Origin: Pseudomonadota bacterium
Lineage (GTDB): Bacteria; Desulfobacterota; Binatia; Binatales; Binataceae
NCBI GenBank assembly: GCA_021324885.1
Contig: JAJPIF010000003.1
Coordinates: forward strand, 1-64,000
DNA length: 64,000 nt
Direction: 5' to 3'
Part shown: piece by piece, positions 53,659-62,722 of the stretch
How positions within the stretch are numbered: position 1 is the stretch's first letter
Layout: the number at the start of each line of letters is the position of its first letter
Translations under genes and position numbers: made by a program
Notes under the pieces: generated by a model
Told to the model about the DNA's origin: nothing
Seen by the model: only the letters and a program-made list of their open reading frames with translations
Databases searched by the model: none

Positions 53659-54921
53659 TTATTGCGCGGCGGCCAGTTCAGCGGACTCGGCAGCCTGCCT
53701 GCTGAACGGCACGCATCCGGCCGGCAAAATCGCGCTCAGGGCCAGGGAGAGGACGAACATGATCAGGGGCGCGGTGTAGCGGCCGGTCGCGTCGAACAGG
53801 CGTCCTGCCGCTACCGGACCAAGGCTGCCGCCGATTGTCGTCATCAGCCCAATCAGCCCGGAAAGCGAGCCGAAGCGCCTGAGCCCAAGGCACTCCGCGA
53901 TGGTCAGCGGCACCATGAAGGCGGGTCCCTGATGTGCGATTCCATAGATCGCCATGAAGGCAATCAGCAGGGCCGGATGTGAAGCGCCCATCAGAAGCAC
54001 CACGGCAACCACGATGCTCGCCAGCGAAGCCGATAAGGCGACCCGGCTGCGCACCTTGTCACCCAACCAGCCGAAGAAAACGTTGCCGGGAACAGCGAAA
54101 CCGAAGGTGATGCCCATCGCAAGCGCGGCTGATGCCGGTTTGAATCCGATGCTGATCAGGTAAGGGATGATGTGGACGGAAAGCGAGATAGTGGCGAAAG
54201 CGAAGAAGAAATTGGTCAGCACAATCAGCCAGAACGAACGCGCCGCCAACGCCTGACCGACTTCGTATCCCGAAGCGGTCTCGCAAACCGCGGGACGGGC
54301 GCGGGCGTGTGCTGAGCTTTCAGCTTCCCAGGGCGGACGGCTGCGGACGAAAATCAACTGGATCGGCAACACCACGGCGATCATCGGAACGGCCAGCAGC
54401 AGGTAGGCGTCGCGCCATCCCACCGCCGTCAGCAGATGGTTGGCAAAAATCGTCATGATCATGGGCCCGGCCGCCAGTCCGACGAACGCGATTCCCAGAG
54501 CGGTACCACGGCGCGCACCGAACCAGTTGGCCACCACGTACGGGATCGTTATGTTGCAGGCGGCGTCAACGCCGACTCCCATCAGTCCGTGGGCGATCAG
54601 CAAAGTGATCAGAGAGTGAGCCCTGGCCGCCATGATGAAGGCGGCGATGCTGATCAGCGCGCCCGCGACCGCGACAATTTTTGCGTCGATTCGATCCAGC
54701 AGCCATCCGATCAGCGGAGCGCCCAAACCCATGGCGAGAAACAAAGTGGCGCTCAGGCTGGACACCTGGGCGCGCGTCAACGCGAATTCCTTGAGCAGCG
54801 GCGTAAAGAAGACGCCATAGACGCCGAAGGTGGGGCCGGCAACCAGGATCATCGCGATCAGCAGGCTGGCGACGAGAAGCCATTGGCGCAGTTCGCGAGG
54901 GTCGGAAAAGCGGCTCATCAT
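53659..54921 (-). CDS. Major facilitator superfamily transporter
   Basis: This 420-residue protein has twelve hydrophobic segments and the MFS loop motif between segments 2 and 3 (PLIGWLLDRIDAKIVA), repeated in the second half (VFFGWLGDKVRSRVAL). It resembles the monocarboxylate/oxalate-formate antiporter-like group by its VYGVFFTPLLKEFALTRAQ start. It may import or export the organic acid handled by the surrounding catabolic enzymes. The two ATGs at 54921/54918 are alternative starts. Confidence 0.93.
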   Translation of the reverse strand: MMSRFSDPRELRQWLLVASLLIAMILVAGPTFGVYGVFFTPLLKEFALTRAQVSSLSATLFLAMGLGAPLIGWLLDRIDAKIVAVAGALISIAAFIMAARAHSLITLLIAHGLMGVGVDAACNITIPYVVANWFGARRGTALGIAFVGLAAGPMIMTIFANHLLTAVGWRDAYLLLAVPMIAVVLPIQLIFVRSRPPWEAESSAHARARPAVCETASGYEVGQALAARSFWLIVLTNFFFAFATISLSVHIIPYLISIGFKPASAALAMGITFGFAVPGNVFFGWLGDKVRSRVALSASLASIVVAVVLLMGASHPALLIAFMAIYGIAHQGPAFMVPLTIAECLGLRRFGSLSGLIGLMTTIGGSLGPVAAGRLFDATGRYTAPLIMFVLSLALSAILPAGCVPFSRQAAESAELAAAQ

Positions 54922-54936
54922 ACGCTCGCTGTCGTC

Positions 54937-55338
54937 TCAGTACGGAAAAAAGAACGGGTCATACATGTTCATCTGCATCGCCGCGCTCTGGTTGAGTTCC
55001 GCCGCCTCTTCCTCTTCCTTCACCAGTTTTTGCTGAAGCCGCAGGTACTGGTAGCGCTGATAGGCCTTTTGATCGCCCTCGTAAAGGCAGTTGCACTGAT
55101 AGGGATCGGCGAAGAAGTAGCGCGGCTTGCCGTCCTTGGCCACGTAATAGCGCATGGTGAGCGGGGTCGTGGAAGCCAGGATATCCTGGCGTTTGGAGGA
55201 GTCGGCCGGGACCATATGGAATCCGGCCGCGGACAGCAGCGAATCGATGCGCTGGGCCTTTTGCGCTGGTGTTTCCTGGAACGCTGAACAGGCCGAAACC
55301 ATCGCGGCCATCAGCAGCATCAGGACATGAGAATTCAT
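54937..55338 (-). CDS. Small lipoprotein of unknown function
   Basis: This 133-residue lipoprotein has a signal peptide and lipobox (MNSHVLMLLMAAMVSAC), Cys17 being the predicted lipidation site. The mature part has QKAQRIDSLLSAAGFHMVPADSSKRQ, a conserved-looking LTMRYYVAKDGKPRYFFADPYQCNCLYEGDQKAYQRY and a charged helix. The YYVKDGKPRYFFADP pattern is known from small proteobacterial lipoproteins of unknown role. A longer reading frame starts at 55389 without a signal sequence. Confidence 0.75.
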   Translation of the reverse strand: MNSHVLMLLMAAMVSACSAFQETPAQKAQRIDSLLSAAGFHMVPADSSKRQDILASTTPLTMRYYVAKDGKPRYFFADPYQCNCLYEGDQKAYQRYQYLRLQQKLVKEEEEAAELNQSAAMQMNMYDPFFFPY

Positions 55339-55699
55339 ACGAAGCCGCGCAATTGATGCGGCGAGGTCGCGACGGTCGGCCAGGGCCATGAACTCGGTCT
55401 CCTGAAGTGTTGCGATTTAGCATTATGGCGAACGCCGCGGCAATCAACGCCGCGTGTCGCGCGATTATAAACATCTTCGCGGCCGCTGTGCAGTGCGCTC
55501 GAATTGGAACTGATTTCCATCGCGGAGAAACCGATCGATGCTGAACCGGCCATTACGATTATTGCGGCGCTTTTGTGCGCGATACCTTGGGCCAGCCCCG
55601 CGCCGACCCGGAACATGGGTGACATGGGCTCGATGGACATAGGCCGGATAAGATTTGCGGCCGGTCCCGTTTCGGATATGGTTCATTGCGGCCTATGCG

Positions 55700-56443
55700 A
55701 TGCGGTTCTATAATTGTGGCGTGCGGTTGTTGGCAAAATTTTTTCTTATCGCATGGCTGGCCGTGGCGATGACTTATATGCCCGTCATGGCGGCGGAAGC
55801 TCCGGTGCCCGACACGGCCGAGAGCGCGCGGCTGACCGATTACCTCCATGCCCACAGGCTGCCCTTGGTCGGCGCCCAGGTGCTTGACTCCGATAATGGG
55901 CGTTCTGTCCTGCTCTATGGATACACGGCGACCGATTTCGGTAAGCGCGACGCCGCCAACAAAGCACGACGATTTCTCAGGGACAGCAGTGTGGCCGTTG
56001 ACAACCATATCCTGGTAAGGCCCGAGTTGTTGTCGATGAAGTCGTCCGCGCCCGCGTTTGCGTCCCCGGAAAACAGCGGCGGGGAGTCGCCCGATGTTCG
56101 TGCCTACAAGGATCAGCAGCAGCAAGAAGCCCAGCAACAATACCTCAATCAGCAGCAGCAGGCCTACGTCAATCAGGGCAGCGCCGCCTCGAACATGGCG
56201 ACCATGTCGAACCTGGCCAGCCTTTTGATTCCGTTGCTGGGAATGGGCTTGGGAGTCGGAATTGGCGGCGGCAGCTCCGGCTTTGGCTTGGGCGCTTACG
56301 GTTCGCCCTTCGGCGGTTACAGCGCGGCTCCATACGGCAGCCCCTACGGCGGTTATCCCTACGGAGCGACGCCCTATGGTCCGGGCCCCTACCCGCCGAG
56401 TCCATACGGCGCATATCCTTACGGCCCATCCACCTATCCCTGA
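55700..56443 (+). CDS. Exported protein with BON-like domain and Pro/Tyr/Gly-rich repeat tail
   Basis: This 247-residue exported protein has a signal peptide (LLAKFFLIAWLAVAMTYMPVMAAE). A small alpha/beta domain resembling BON/OsmY follows (TDYLHAHRLPLVGAQVLDSDNGRSVLLYGYTATDFG). Then come a Gln-rich segment (QQQQEAQQQYLNQQQQAYV), a hydrophobic Gly stretch (LIPLLGMGLGVGIGGG) and a C-terminal repeat of PYG units (YGSPYGGYPYGATPYGPGPY). The tail is suggestive of an envelope protein. No family for the whole protein is recognised. The ATG choice is uncertain within 45 bases. Confidence 0.65.
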   Translation: MRFYNCGVRLLAKFFLIAWLAVAMTYMPVMAAEAPVPDTAESARLTDYLHAHRLPLVGAQVLDSDNGRSVLLYGYTATDFGKRDAANKARRFLRDSSVAVDNHILVRPELLSMKSSAPAFASPENSGGESPDVRAYKDQQQQEAQQQYLNQQQQAYVNQGSAASNMATMSNLASLLIPLLGMGLGVGIGGGSSGFGLGAYGSPFGGYSAAPYGSPYGGYPYGATPYGPGPYPPSPYGAYPYGPSTYP

Positions 56444-56534
56444 TTGATTAAGCGGCAGCGTGCTACAATCGCGCCGCAAGCTGTCGTGATCCGCCGGATA
56501 AGAGTTGGATCGCGATGGCGGGTGAGGGACGGCG

Positions 56535-58514
56535 GTGGAAAAGGTAATTACGCTGCGCGGCGCATCGGATACGCGCCAGGCATCCTTCCGCATCAAATAC
56601 GAGGAGCTGCTTAACCCCGCGCAGCTCGAGGCGGTCACCCACCGCGAGGGCCCGTTGCTGGTCGTCGCCGGCGCCGGTTCCGGCAAAACGCGGACGCTCA
56701 TTTATCGTGTGGCCCGCCTGATCGAAGGACGCGTGCCGCCGCAATCCGTGCTGCTCCTGACCTTCACCCGCCGCGCGGCGCAAGAGATGCTGCGGCGGGC
56801 GGAACAGTTGGTCGGCGAGCAGAGCCGCAACGTAGCCGGCGGAACTTTTCACTCCTTTGCCAACCTGGTCCTGCGCCGGCACGGATCGGCCATCGGCATT
56901 CCGCCCAATTTCACCATCCTCGATCGCGCCGACATGGAAGACGTGATCAATCTGATCCGCACCCGGATGGGTCTGGCGCATAAGGAGCAGCGCTTTCCCA
57001 AAAAAGGCACGCTGGCCGAAATCATCAGCATGGCCCGCAACAAGAACCGCTCGCTTACGGAGGAACTCGAAGAGGATTTCGCCTTCCTGTGCGACCGGCG
57101 CGAGGAGATTGTGCGGCTGGCGCAGGCCTACGACAACTACAAGCGCGAGCGCGGCCTGCTCGATTACGATGACCTGCTATACCGGCTGGTCGAGCTGATG
57201 GAGCAGCAGCCCAGGATTCGCGACCAGTTGTCGAACACCTACCGTTACATCATGGTGGACGAGTACCAGGACACCAACGCGATTCAGGCGCGGATTGTTG
57301 TGATGCTGGCGGCAGCACATCACAACGTGATGGCGGTCGGCGATGACGCGCAATCCATCTACTCGTTCCGCGGCGCCAATTTCCGCAACATCATGGATTT
57401 CCCCAGGCTTTTCCCCGACACCCGGATAATCAAGCTTGAAGAGAACTACCGCTCGCTCCAGGGAATTCTCGATCTGTCCAACCAGGTGATCTCGCAGGCG
57501 GCGGAAAAGTACACCAAGGCGCTGTTTACGCGGCGGCCCGGCGAGGTTCGCCCGATGCTGATTCGCGCCGAAGACGAACATATGCAGTCACGATTCGTGG
57601 CCCAGCGGATCCTGGAACTGCGCGAGGATGGCGTCGATCTCGATCAGATCGCGGTCCTGTTCCGCTCCAGCTTTCATTCCTTCGACCTCGAACTGGAGCT
57701 GCAGCGCTGCGATATTCCGTTTATCAAACGCGGCGGCTTCAAATTCATCGAAACCGCGCACATCAAGGACGCGCTGGCCCATCTGCGCGTGATTGTCAAT
57801 CCGGTCGATGCGGTTTCATGGCTGCGGGTGCTGCTGCTGCTCAAAGGTATCGGCCAGCGCAAGGCGCATCAATTGATCGAAGCGCTGGTCGCCTCCGGAC
57901 AGCCGCATCAGCAGTTGGCCGCCCTTGCGGCATCGGGCAAGGGCGGCCAACCATTGACCCCTCTGGTTACACTGCTGAGAAATCTGGGAGCGGAGACGGC
58001 GCGTCCGGGCGATCAGTTGGCGGCCGTTCTGCAGTATTATCTGCCGCTGATGCGCGAGGCGTATCCCGACGATTACCCCAAACGCGAGCGCGACCTGGAA
58101 CATTTCCAGACGATCGCGGAACGCTACCGCAGTCTGCGCAACATGCTCGCCGATATGGCGCTCGAGCCACCCACTGACTCGATTGGCGATGTCCTGGCGG
58201 TCACGCCCGAGGAGGGCCTGGTGACGCTCAGCACAATCCATTCGGCCAAAGGTTTGGAGTGGAAGGTGGTTTTTCTGATCTGGGCCGCCGACGGCCGATT
58301 TCCGCCGCCGCAAAGTGCCGATCCACAATCGCGGGAAGAGGAGCGGCGGCTGATGTACGTGGCGGGAACGCGAGCCCGAGACGAACTATATATCAGCTAT
58401 CCGATTCACATGTTCGATCGAAGTCTAGGCTACGTGATGGGCCGTGTGTCGCGGTTTTTGGAGGATCTCCCCCCGGAGATCCTGCCCGCGGCACGGCTCG
58501 AGGAAGAAACATAA
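56535..58514 (+). CDS. UvrD/Rep-type superfamily 1 ATP-dependent DNA helicase
   Basis: This 659-residue SF1A helicase carries all seven motifs: Walker A AGAGSGKTRTL (motif I), TFTRRAAQEM (Ia), VDEYQDTNAIQARI (II), VGDDAQSIYSFRGA (III), LEENYRS (IV), ATPase motif V in TLSTIHSAKGLEW and motif VI in EERRLMYVAGTRARDELY. It unwinds DNA in repair or replication restart. It starts at GTG 56535. It is separated from other repair genes, and the convergent RRM gene follows. Confidence 0.96.
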   Translation: MEKVITLRGASDTRQASFRIKYEELLNPAQLEAVTHREGPLLVVAGAGSGKTRTLIYRVARLIEGRVPPQSVLLLTFTRRAAQEMLRRAEQLVGEQSRNVAGGTFHSFANLVLRRHGSAIGIPPNFTILDRADMEDVINLIRTRMGLAHKEQRFPKKGTLAEIISMARNKNRSLTEELEEDFAFLCDRREEIVRLAQAYDNYKRERGLLDYDDLLYRLVELMEQQPRIRDQLSNTYRYIMVDEYQDTNAIQARIVVMLAAAHHNVMAVGDDAQSIYSFRGANFRNIMDFPRLFPDTRIIKLEENYRSLQGILDLSNQVISQAAEKYTKALFTRRPGEVRPMLIRAEDEHMQSRFVAQRILELREDGVDLDQIAVLFRSSFHSFDLELELQRCDIPFIKRGGFKFIETAHIKDALAHLRVIVNPVDAVSWLRVLLLLKGIGQRKAHQLIEALVASGQPHQQLAALAASGKGGQPLTPLVTLLRNLGAETARPGDQLAAVLQYYLPLMREAYPDDYPKRERDLEHFQTIAERYRSLRNMLADMALEPPTDSIGDVLAVTPEEGLVTLSTIHSAKGLEWKVVFLIWAADGRFPPPQSADPQSREEERRLMYVAGTRARDELYISYPIHMFDRSLGYVMGRVSRFLEDLPPEILPAARLEEET

Positions 58515-58569
58515 GCTACGCACGCCAGCGGCGGGTTACGGCTGACGCCGGCGCCGCCGTAAGCTTCAA

Positions 58570-58905
58570 TTACCAGCGCCGGTTACCGCCGCGTCCGGGT
58601 CCGCCTGAACGTCCACCGCGACCCTGATTACCCCCGCCGCCCGCGCCAAAACCGCGCTGCTCCCCTGAACGAGCTTCAGCTACCTTGATGCGGCGGCCTT
58701 GAAATTCGGAGTCGTTCAGCGATTCGATAGCCGCAGCCGCATCGCTGGAATCAGCCATCTCGACGAAGCCAAACCCTTTGGACCTGCCGGAAAATTTGTC
58801 GGTTACGACGGCAGCGCTTTCCACCTTCCCCACCCGCGCGAAAAGTGCCTCAAGGTCCTCGTTGGTGGTCGAATATGCCAGATTCCCTATGTACAACTTG
58901 GGCAT
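58570..58905 (-). CDS. RNA-recognition-motif (RRM) protein
   Basis: This 111-residue small RNA-binding protein has one RRM with RNP2 (KLYIGNLAY) and RNP1 (KGFGFVEM) and a C-terminal Gly/Arg-rich tail with RGG-like repeats (GNQGRGGRSGGPGRGG). It resembles the RNA chaperones of cyanobacteria and deltaproteobacteria, often cold-inducible. AAGGAGG lies just upstream of ATG 58905. A terminator-like hairpin lies 45-60 nt upstream in the leader (see 58951-58966). Confidence 0.95.
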   Translation of the reverse strand: MPKLYIGNLAYSTTNEDLEALFARVGKVESAAVVTDKFSGRSKGFGFVEMADSSDAAAAIESLNDSEFQGRRIKVAEARSGEQRGFGAGGGGNQGRGGRSGGPGRGGNRRW

Positions 58906-58950
58906 TTTTGCCCTCCTTCTGTTTTTGCCGGGAGCTAACAAACAGGAAAA

Positions 58951-58966
58951 CCCGAGGCACTTCGGG
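58951..58966 (-). promoter_or_regulatory. Terminator-like hairpin in the leader of the RRM gene
   Basis: On the minus strand CCCGA/TCGGG forms a 5-bp stem with a 6-nt loop followed by TTTTCC, about 45 nt before the RRM start codon. It could attenuate the leader or terminate transcription from elsewhere. Its stability is modest. Confidence 0.4.
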
Positions 58967-59121
58967 CTTTGGTGAGAGATTGGCTTCCAAGCATCTCAAA
59001 GATTAGCCTTAGGTCGAGTCCACTGTAAAGAAAGAAGGTTACACCATGCGCGATTGTTGCGTGCCGTTTTTGGCTTCGCGCACGCTATGGAACCCGCGCT
59101 TTTCATATGCCACATTAGACA

Positions 59122-60396
59122 TTGAAATTCGCGGAGCGGCATCCGATCGAATCCCCTGATAACATCCCACTGGGGCCGGCCCGGCGACGGTTGCGGAGCG
59201 TGCTTTCGCGCCTTGGACTGTTGCTGATGGGTGTGGCGGTTGGACTGGTGATAGCCGAAGTCGGGCTGCGAGTCTCCGGTCTGGGCCATCCGGGATTGTA
59301 CATTTACGATCGCTACACCGGATGGCGGCTGGATCCCGGCGCGTCGTTATGGCAAACGCAGGAAGGCCACGCGCACGTCGTGGTCAACAGTGCCGGCATG
59401 CGCGACCGCGAACACACCGTCGCCAAACCACCCCATACAATCAGGATCGCGTTTCTGGGCGACTCCTTCACCGAGGCCAAACAGGTGCCGCAACAGGATA
59501 CCTTTTGCGCCGTGGTTGAACGCGACCTGAGATCGTGCCCGGCTGCTGCGGGCAAAAACGTCGAGACGCTGAATTTCGGCTGCGACAGCTACGGCACTGC
59601 GCAGGAATTGGAAACCCTGCGCCATCGCGTATGGCCATTCTCGCCCGACGTGGTGGTGTTGGCGATCTTCACCGGCAACGACATACGCAACGACTCAATC
59701 GTGCTGGAAGGCGACAAATGCCAGCCGTTTTTCAGCTACCGCGACGGCGAGCTGGTGCTCTCCGGCGCATTCGAGGAATCGCCCTGGTTCCGTTTTCAAT
59801 GCATGATGCGATTTGATTCCCAGCGTTTTGCGACGCTCAACCTGCTGGGCGAGCTGCGCAGCGCGATACGGGCGCGCTGGCGCCGCCGTCACGCCGCGCC
59901 GCTGCAACGCTATCAGGCGGGGGCCTCTGAGCTGGGTCTCGACGATTGGATTTACCGGCCGCCGCAGACCGCCGATCAGCGCGAAGCGTGGAAGGTCGCC
60001 GAAGGCGAGATCGAGATGGTGCATCAGGAGGCGGCACGGCACGGCGCGCGTTTCCTCGCCGTAACCTTGAGCACCGGCGTCCAGGTTTACCCGGACCCGG
60101 CCGCGCGCCGCGATTACACGCAGCGATGGGGGATGAACGGTTTGTTTTACCCCGATTTCAGGATCAAGGCGCTCGGACAGCGGATGGGATTCGACGTGCT
60201 GAACATCGCACCGATTTTCCAGGCCTATGCCGACGCGCATCATGTCTTTTTGCACGGTTTCAGCAATACGCGGCTGGGTACCGGCCATTGGAACGCAACC
60301 GGCCATCGCCTGGGCGGAGGCCTGATCGCGCAGCGTTTATGCGAAATACTGGCGCGTCCCGCACCGTTCGCGCCCGCCAGCGCGGAAATCAAGTAA
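59122..60396 (+). CDS. SGNH/GDSL hydrolase-family protein with N-terminal membrane anchor
   Basis: This 424-residue protein has an N-terminal hydrophobic segment (about 29-45, LGLLLMGVAVGLVIAEVGL) and then an SGNH-hydrolase domain. The catalytic Ser is in IAFLGDSFTEAKQ, a Gly/Asn pair in IFTGNDIRND, and Asp/His near GHWNATGHRLGG. Such membrane-anchored SGNH proteins often modify polysaccharides by O-acetyl transfer or esterase activity. The start is a TTG (59122) with no clear ribosome binding site, so the true start may be further in. Confidence 0.82.
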   Translation: MKFAERHPIESPDNIPLGPARRRLRSVLSRLGLLLMGVAVGLVIAEVGLRVSGLGHPGLYIYDRYTGWRLDPGASLWQTQEGHAHVVVNSAGMRDREHTVAKPPHTIRIAFLGDSFTEAKQVPQQDTFCAVVERDLRSCPAAAGKNVETLNFGCDSYGTAQELETLRHRVWPFSPDVVVLAIFTGNDIRNDSIVLEGDKCQPFFSYRDGELVLSGAFEESPWFRFQCMMRFDSQRFATLNLLGELRSAIRARWRRRHAAPLQRYQAGASELGLDDWIYRPPQTADQREAWKVAEGEIEMVHQEAARHGARFLAVTLSTGVQVYPDPAARRDYTQRWGMNGLFYPDFRIKALGQRMGFDVLNIAPIFQAYADAHHVFLHGFSNTRLGTGHWNATGHRLGGGLIAQRLCEILARPAPFAPASAEIK

Positions 60397-60557
60397 AGCA
60401 GCCATGCCGCACCAAAATTCTTTTGTCAGCTCGGCCCCACGCTGGGTTGACGATGTTTCACGGGTTTGCCGTTTATGCATTACTGCGGCTAACATAAAAT
60501 CAGGGTGGGTTAAAAAATGCACAGACAGTGGCCCAAAATGCCGATAGCAGGTCGAGA

Positions 60558-61304
60558 ATGACAACCAGTGTGACGGTGCTTGGCGCCGGCGACGCCTTCG
60601 CCAGCAAGGGCCGCTATCAGGCCGGTTACGTGATCAGCGCGGCCGGACATCATATCCTGATGGATGCTGGCCCCACGCTGTTGTCTTCGATGAAACGCCT
60701 GGGATTATCGACCGCCGATCTCGACCTGGTCCTGATCAGCCATCTGCACGGCGATCACTTCAGCGGGCTGCCTTTTCTGATCCTCGAATACATGTATGAA
60801 ACTCCGCGCAGCCGTCCGCTGATCCTGGCTGGTCCCCCGCTTTTGGAAGAGCGCACCTGGACCCTGTTCGGCGCGATGTTTCCGGAGACCGATCGCACCG
60901 AGATTGCGCGCCAGCTCAGGTTCGTGGTGCTCGAACCCGGCGGACCCAGGCAAATCGCCACGTCTGTCCAGGTTCAAAGCATCAGGACCCCGCACATGGT
61001 GCAACACCTCTCGCTCGGCTTCCGCATCGATGTCGGCGGCAAGACGATTGCATTTTCAGGCGACACTGGATGGACCGAAGATTTGATTGCGCTCAGCGCC
61101 GGCGCAGACCTCTTCCTGTGCGAATGCACCTATTACGATCAGCCCAGCCTTGATTTCCATATCAGCTACACCCAATTCAGCACCCAACGGCCGCGCTTCA
61201 GCGCGCGGCGCCTGGTGCTCACCCACATCGGACGCGAGGTGCTGGAGCGGGAATCACAAATCGCCGACGAAATGGCGAACGACGGAAGCGTGATCGAAAT
61301 CTGA
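60558..61304 (+). CDS. MBL-fold metallo-hydrolase (RNase Z-like)
   Basis: This 248-residue metallo-beta-lactamase-fold protein has the metal motif ISHLHGDHFSG, then FSGDTGWTEDL and the C-terminal His in VLTHIGREV. It belongs to the RNase Z/arylsulfatase-like subgroup, which includes phosphodiesterases and small-molecule hydrolases. ATG 60558 was preferred because the motif TVLGAGDAFASKG begins soon after; 60528 is also in frame. Confidence 0.9.
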   Translation: MTTSVTVLGAGDAFASKGRYQAGYVISAAGHHILMDAGPTLLSSMKRLGLSTADLDLVLISHLHGDHFSGLPFLILEYMYETPRSRPLILAGPPLLEERTWTLFGAMFPETDRTEIARQLRFVVLEPGGPRQIATSVQVQSIRTPHMVQHLSLGFRIDVGGKTIAFSGDTGWTEDLIALSAGADLFLCECTYYDQPSLDFHISYTQFSTQRPRFSARRLVLTHIGREVLERESQIADEMANDGSVIEI

Positions 61305-61326
61305 TCGGCTGCGCTCAATATCCGGT

Positions 61327-61851
61327 TTAATCATCTGAGAAGCTGTCGAGCGGAGGGCCTTCGGGTCTGACCGGAACCATCACGGAATCATGCTCATGGT
61401 ATTGCCCATTGGATTTATCCGCAGGCGCCCGGCGTTGAGATTGAGCTGGCAAGGACAGTGGCTGAGCGTCGCCGGGCAACGCGGTCAGCGTCACGGCGGC
61501 GTGGTCTGACGAAAGCTTGCGTGCGGCTCCGTCTGACGCGTCGATCGCCATCCCCACCACTCCACCGGAAATGATGTTGCCCAGGATCCATCCTGAAGGG
61601 CTGGAGGTCAGATGCGCGGTGGCGTCCCTGAAACCGGCCTTATGAAAGACCAGCGTATGCGACTGGCGCCGGGCCAGCTTCACCGTGGCGGGCGTCGTGA
61701 CACTTTGCCCCGCGTCATCGATTACCACCTCGGCGCCTTCCGGAGTGGAATCGATCTGAACCTGCTCGGTGGTGCCATGCACAACGGTGGCGCATCCGAA
61801 TAGACCGCACAAACAAGCCAGCGCGAGCGCGCCGCTCAGAGTCCTGATCAT
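61327..61851 (-). CDS. PEGA-domain lipoprotein
   Basis: This 174-residue lipoprotein has a signal peptide and lipobox (ALACLCGLFGC), then a PEGA-like beta domain (VQIDSTPEGAEVVIDDAGQSVTTPATVKLARRQSHTLVFHKAGF). A Gly-rich short hydrophobic stretch (GWILGNIISGGVVGMAID) follows, then a low-complexity tail. PEGA domains occur in surface-associated or peptidoglycan-binding proteins. The exact role is unknown. Confidence 0.85.
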   Translation of the reverse strand: MIRTLSGALALACLCGLFGCATVVHGTTEQVQIDSTPEGAEVVIDDAGQSVTTPATVKLARRQSHTLVFHKAGFRDATAHLTSSPSGWILGNIISGGVVGMAIDASDGAARKLSSDHAAVTLTALPGDAQPLSLPAQSQRRAPADKSNGQYHEHDSVMVPVRPEGPPLDSFSDD

Positions 61852-61929
61852 GGCCGGTCCCCCCTTGAATGTTGTCCAGCCGCATCAAACAACCACGCCT
61901 GTACCTGATTTGGCCAGGCCTGCGCAAGC

Positions 61930-62706
61930 TCAATTATCTACCGGAAGCTCCAGGTGCTGACGGTAGATGAAGTCGCGATGTTCATAGAGCAGAGGTGACG
62001 CCGCCGCGGCTATTTCGGGATCGCGGTTGGTATAAATCTGGCGGAACGCCGGCGTCATCGGGCAGAGCTCATCGGGCATCGGATTGATAATTGCGCAAAA
62101 AGCCGCCCAGTATATATCCAGTGCGCTGAGTCGATGTCCGATGAAATATCGGCTTGCGCAGTTGTGCTGCTGTTCAATTTGAGTGGACAGAGCGCGCAGT
62201 ATTTCCACTACCCGAGCTTTGGATTGATCCACCTTGGCCGGATTGTAGCCATACTTGGCGGCCAGGACCCGCGTGGGCGCAAGGTTCTCGTCGCTCCCGC
62301 CCGGCGTCGTAAAGGCGGTATGGAACAAGAGCAGCCGTTTCGCCCATCCGAAGCCGTTTTCACCGCATAACTCATTGCAATAGCCGAACATCAGCACCCG
62401 TTCTTCCACAGATGCGGGAATCAACGCCGGTTCGGGAGCGAGCCGTTCGGCAAGATAAAGCTGCTCGATCCATGTCGAGCGAGGACGCTCATCGTTGTAG
62501 ATCGCGACCGGCGCGCTGTCCTGCGCCGTCCATTGCTTCAAAGCGGGATCGTTGCCCATCTTCTGGCGCACCGGGATATAAGCAATCTTCTTGACGTAAA
62601 AGATGCCTTTGGCGGCTTCGCTCCAGGGTCCCGGCACTCCGGGCGACAATACCAGCCGCAGCCCGGACATCTTGCGGGCGTCATCGACTTCAACATAATC
62701 GGGCAT
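61930..62706 (-). CDS. Glutathione S-transferase-like protein
   Basis: This 258-residue protein has an N-terminal thioredoxin-like domain with GIFYVKKIAYIPVRQ, NDPALKQWTAQDSAPVAIYNDERPRSTWIEQLYLAERLAP and a C-terminal all-helical GST domain with YFIGHRLSALDIYWAAF (the conserved Asp of the folding motif). No obvious catalytic Cys/Ser at the usual position. It may act in detoxification or as a maleylacetoacetate-type isomerase. It is 16 bp upstream of the stop of the CoA-transferase and on the same strand. Confidence 0.83.
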   Translation of the reverse strand: MPDYVEVDDARKMSGLRLVLSPGVPGPWSEAAKGIFYVKKIAYIPVRQKMGNDPALKQWTAQDSAPVAIYNDERPRSTWIEQLYLAERLAPEPALIPASVEERVLMFGYCNELCGENGFGWAKRLLLFHTAFTTPGGSDENLAPTRVLAAKYGYNPAKVDQSKARVVEILRALSTQIEQQHNCASRYFIGHRLSALDIYWAAFCAIINPMPDELCPMTPAFRQIYTNRDPEIAAAASPLLYEHRDFIYRQHLELPVDN

Positions 62707-62722
62707 CGCGCGGTCTCTCCAG

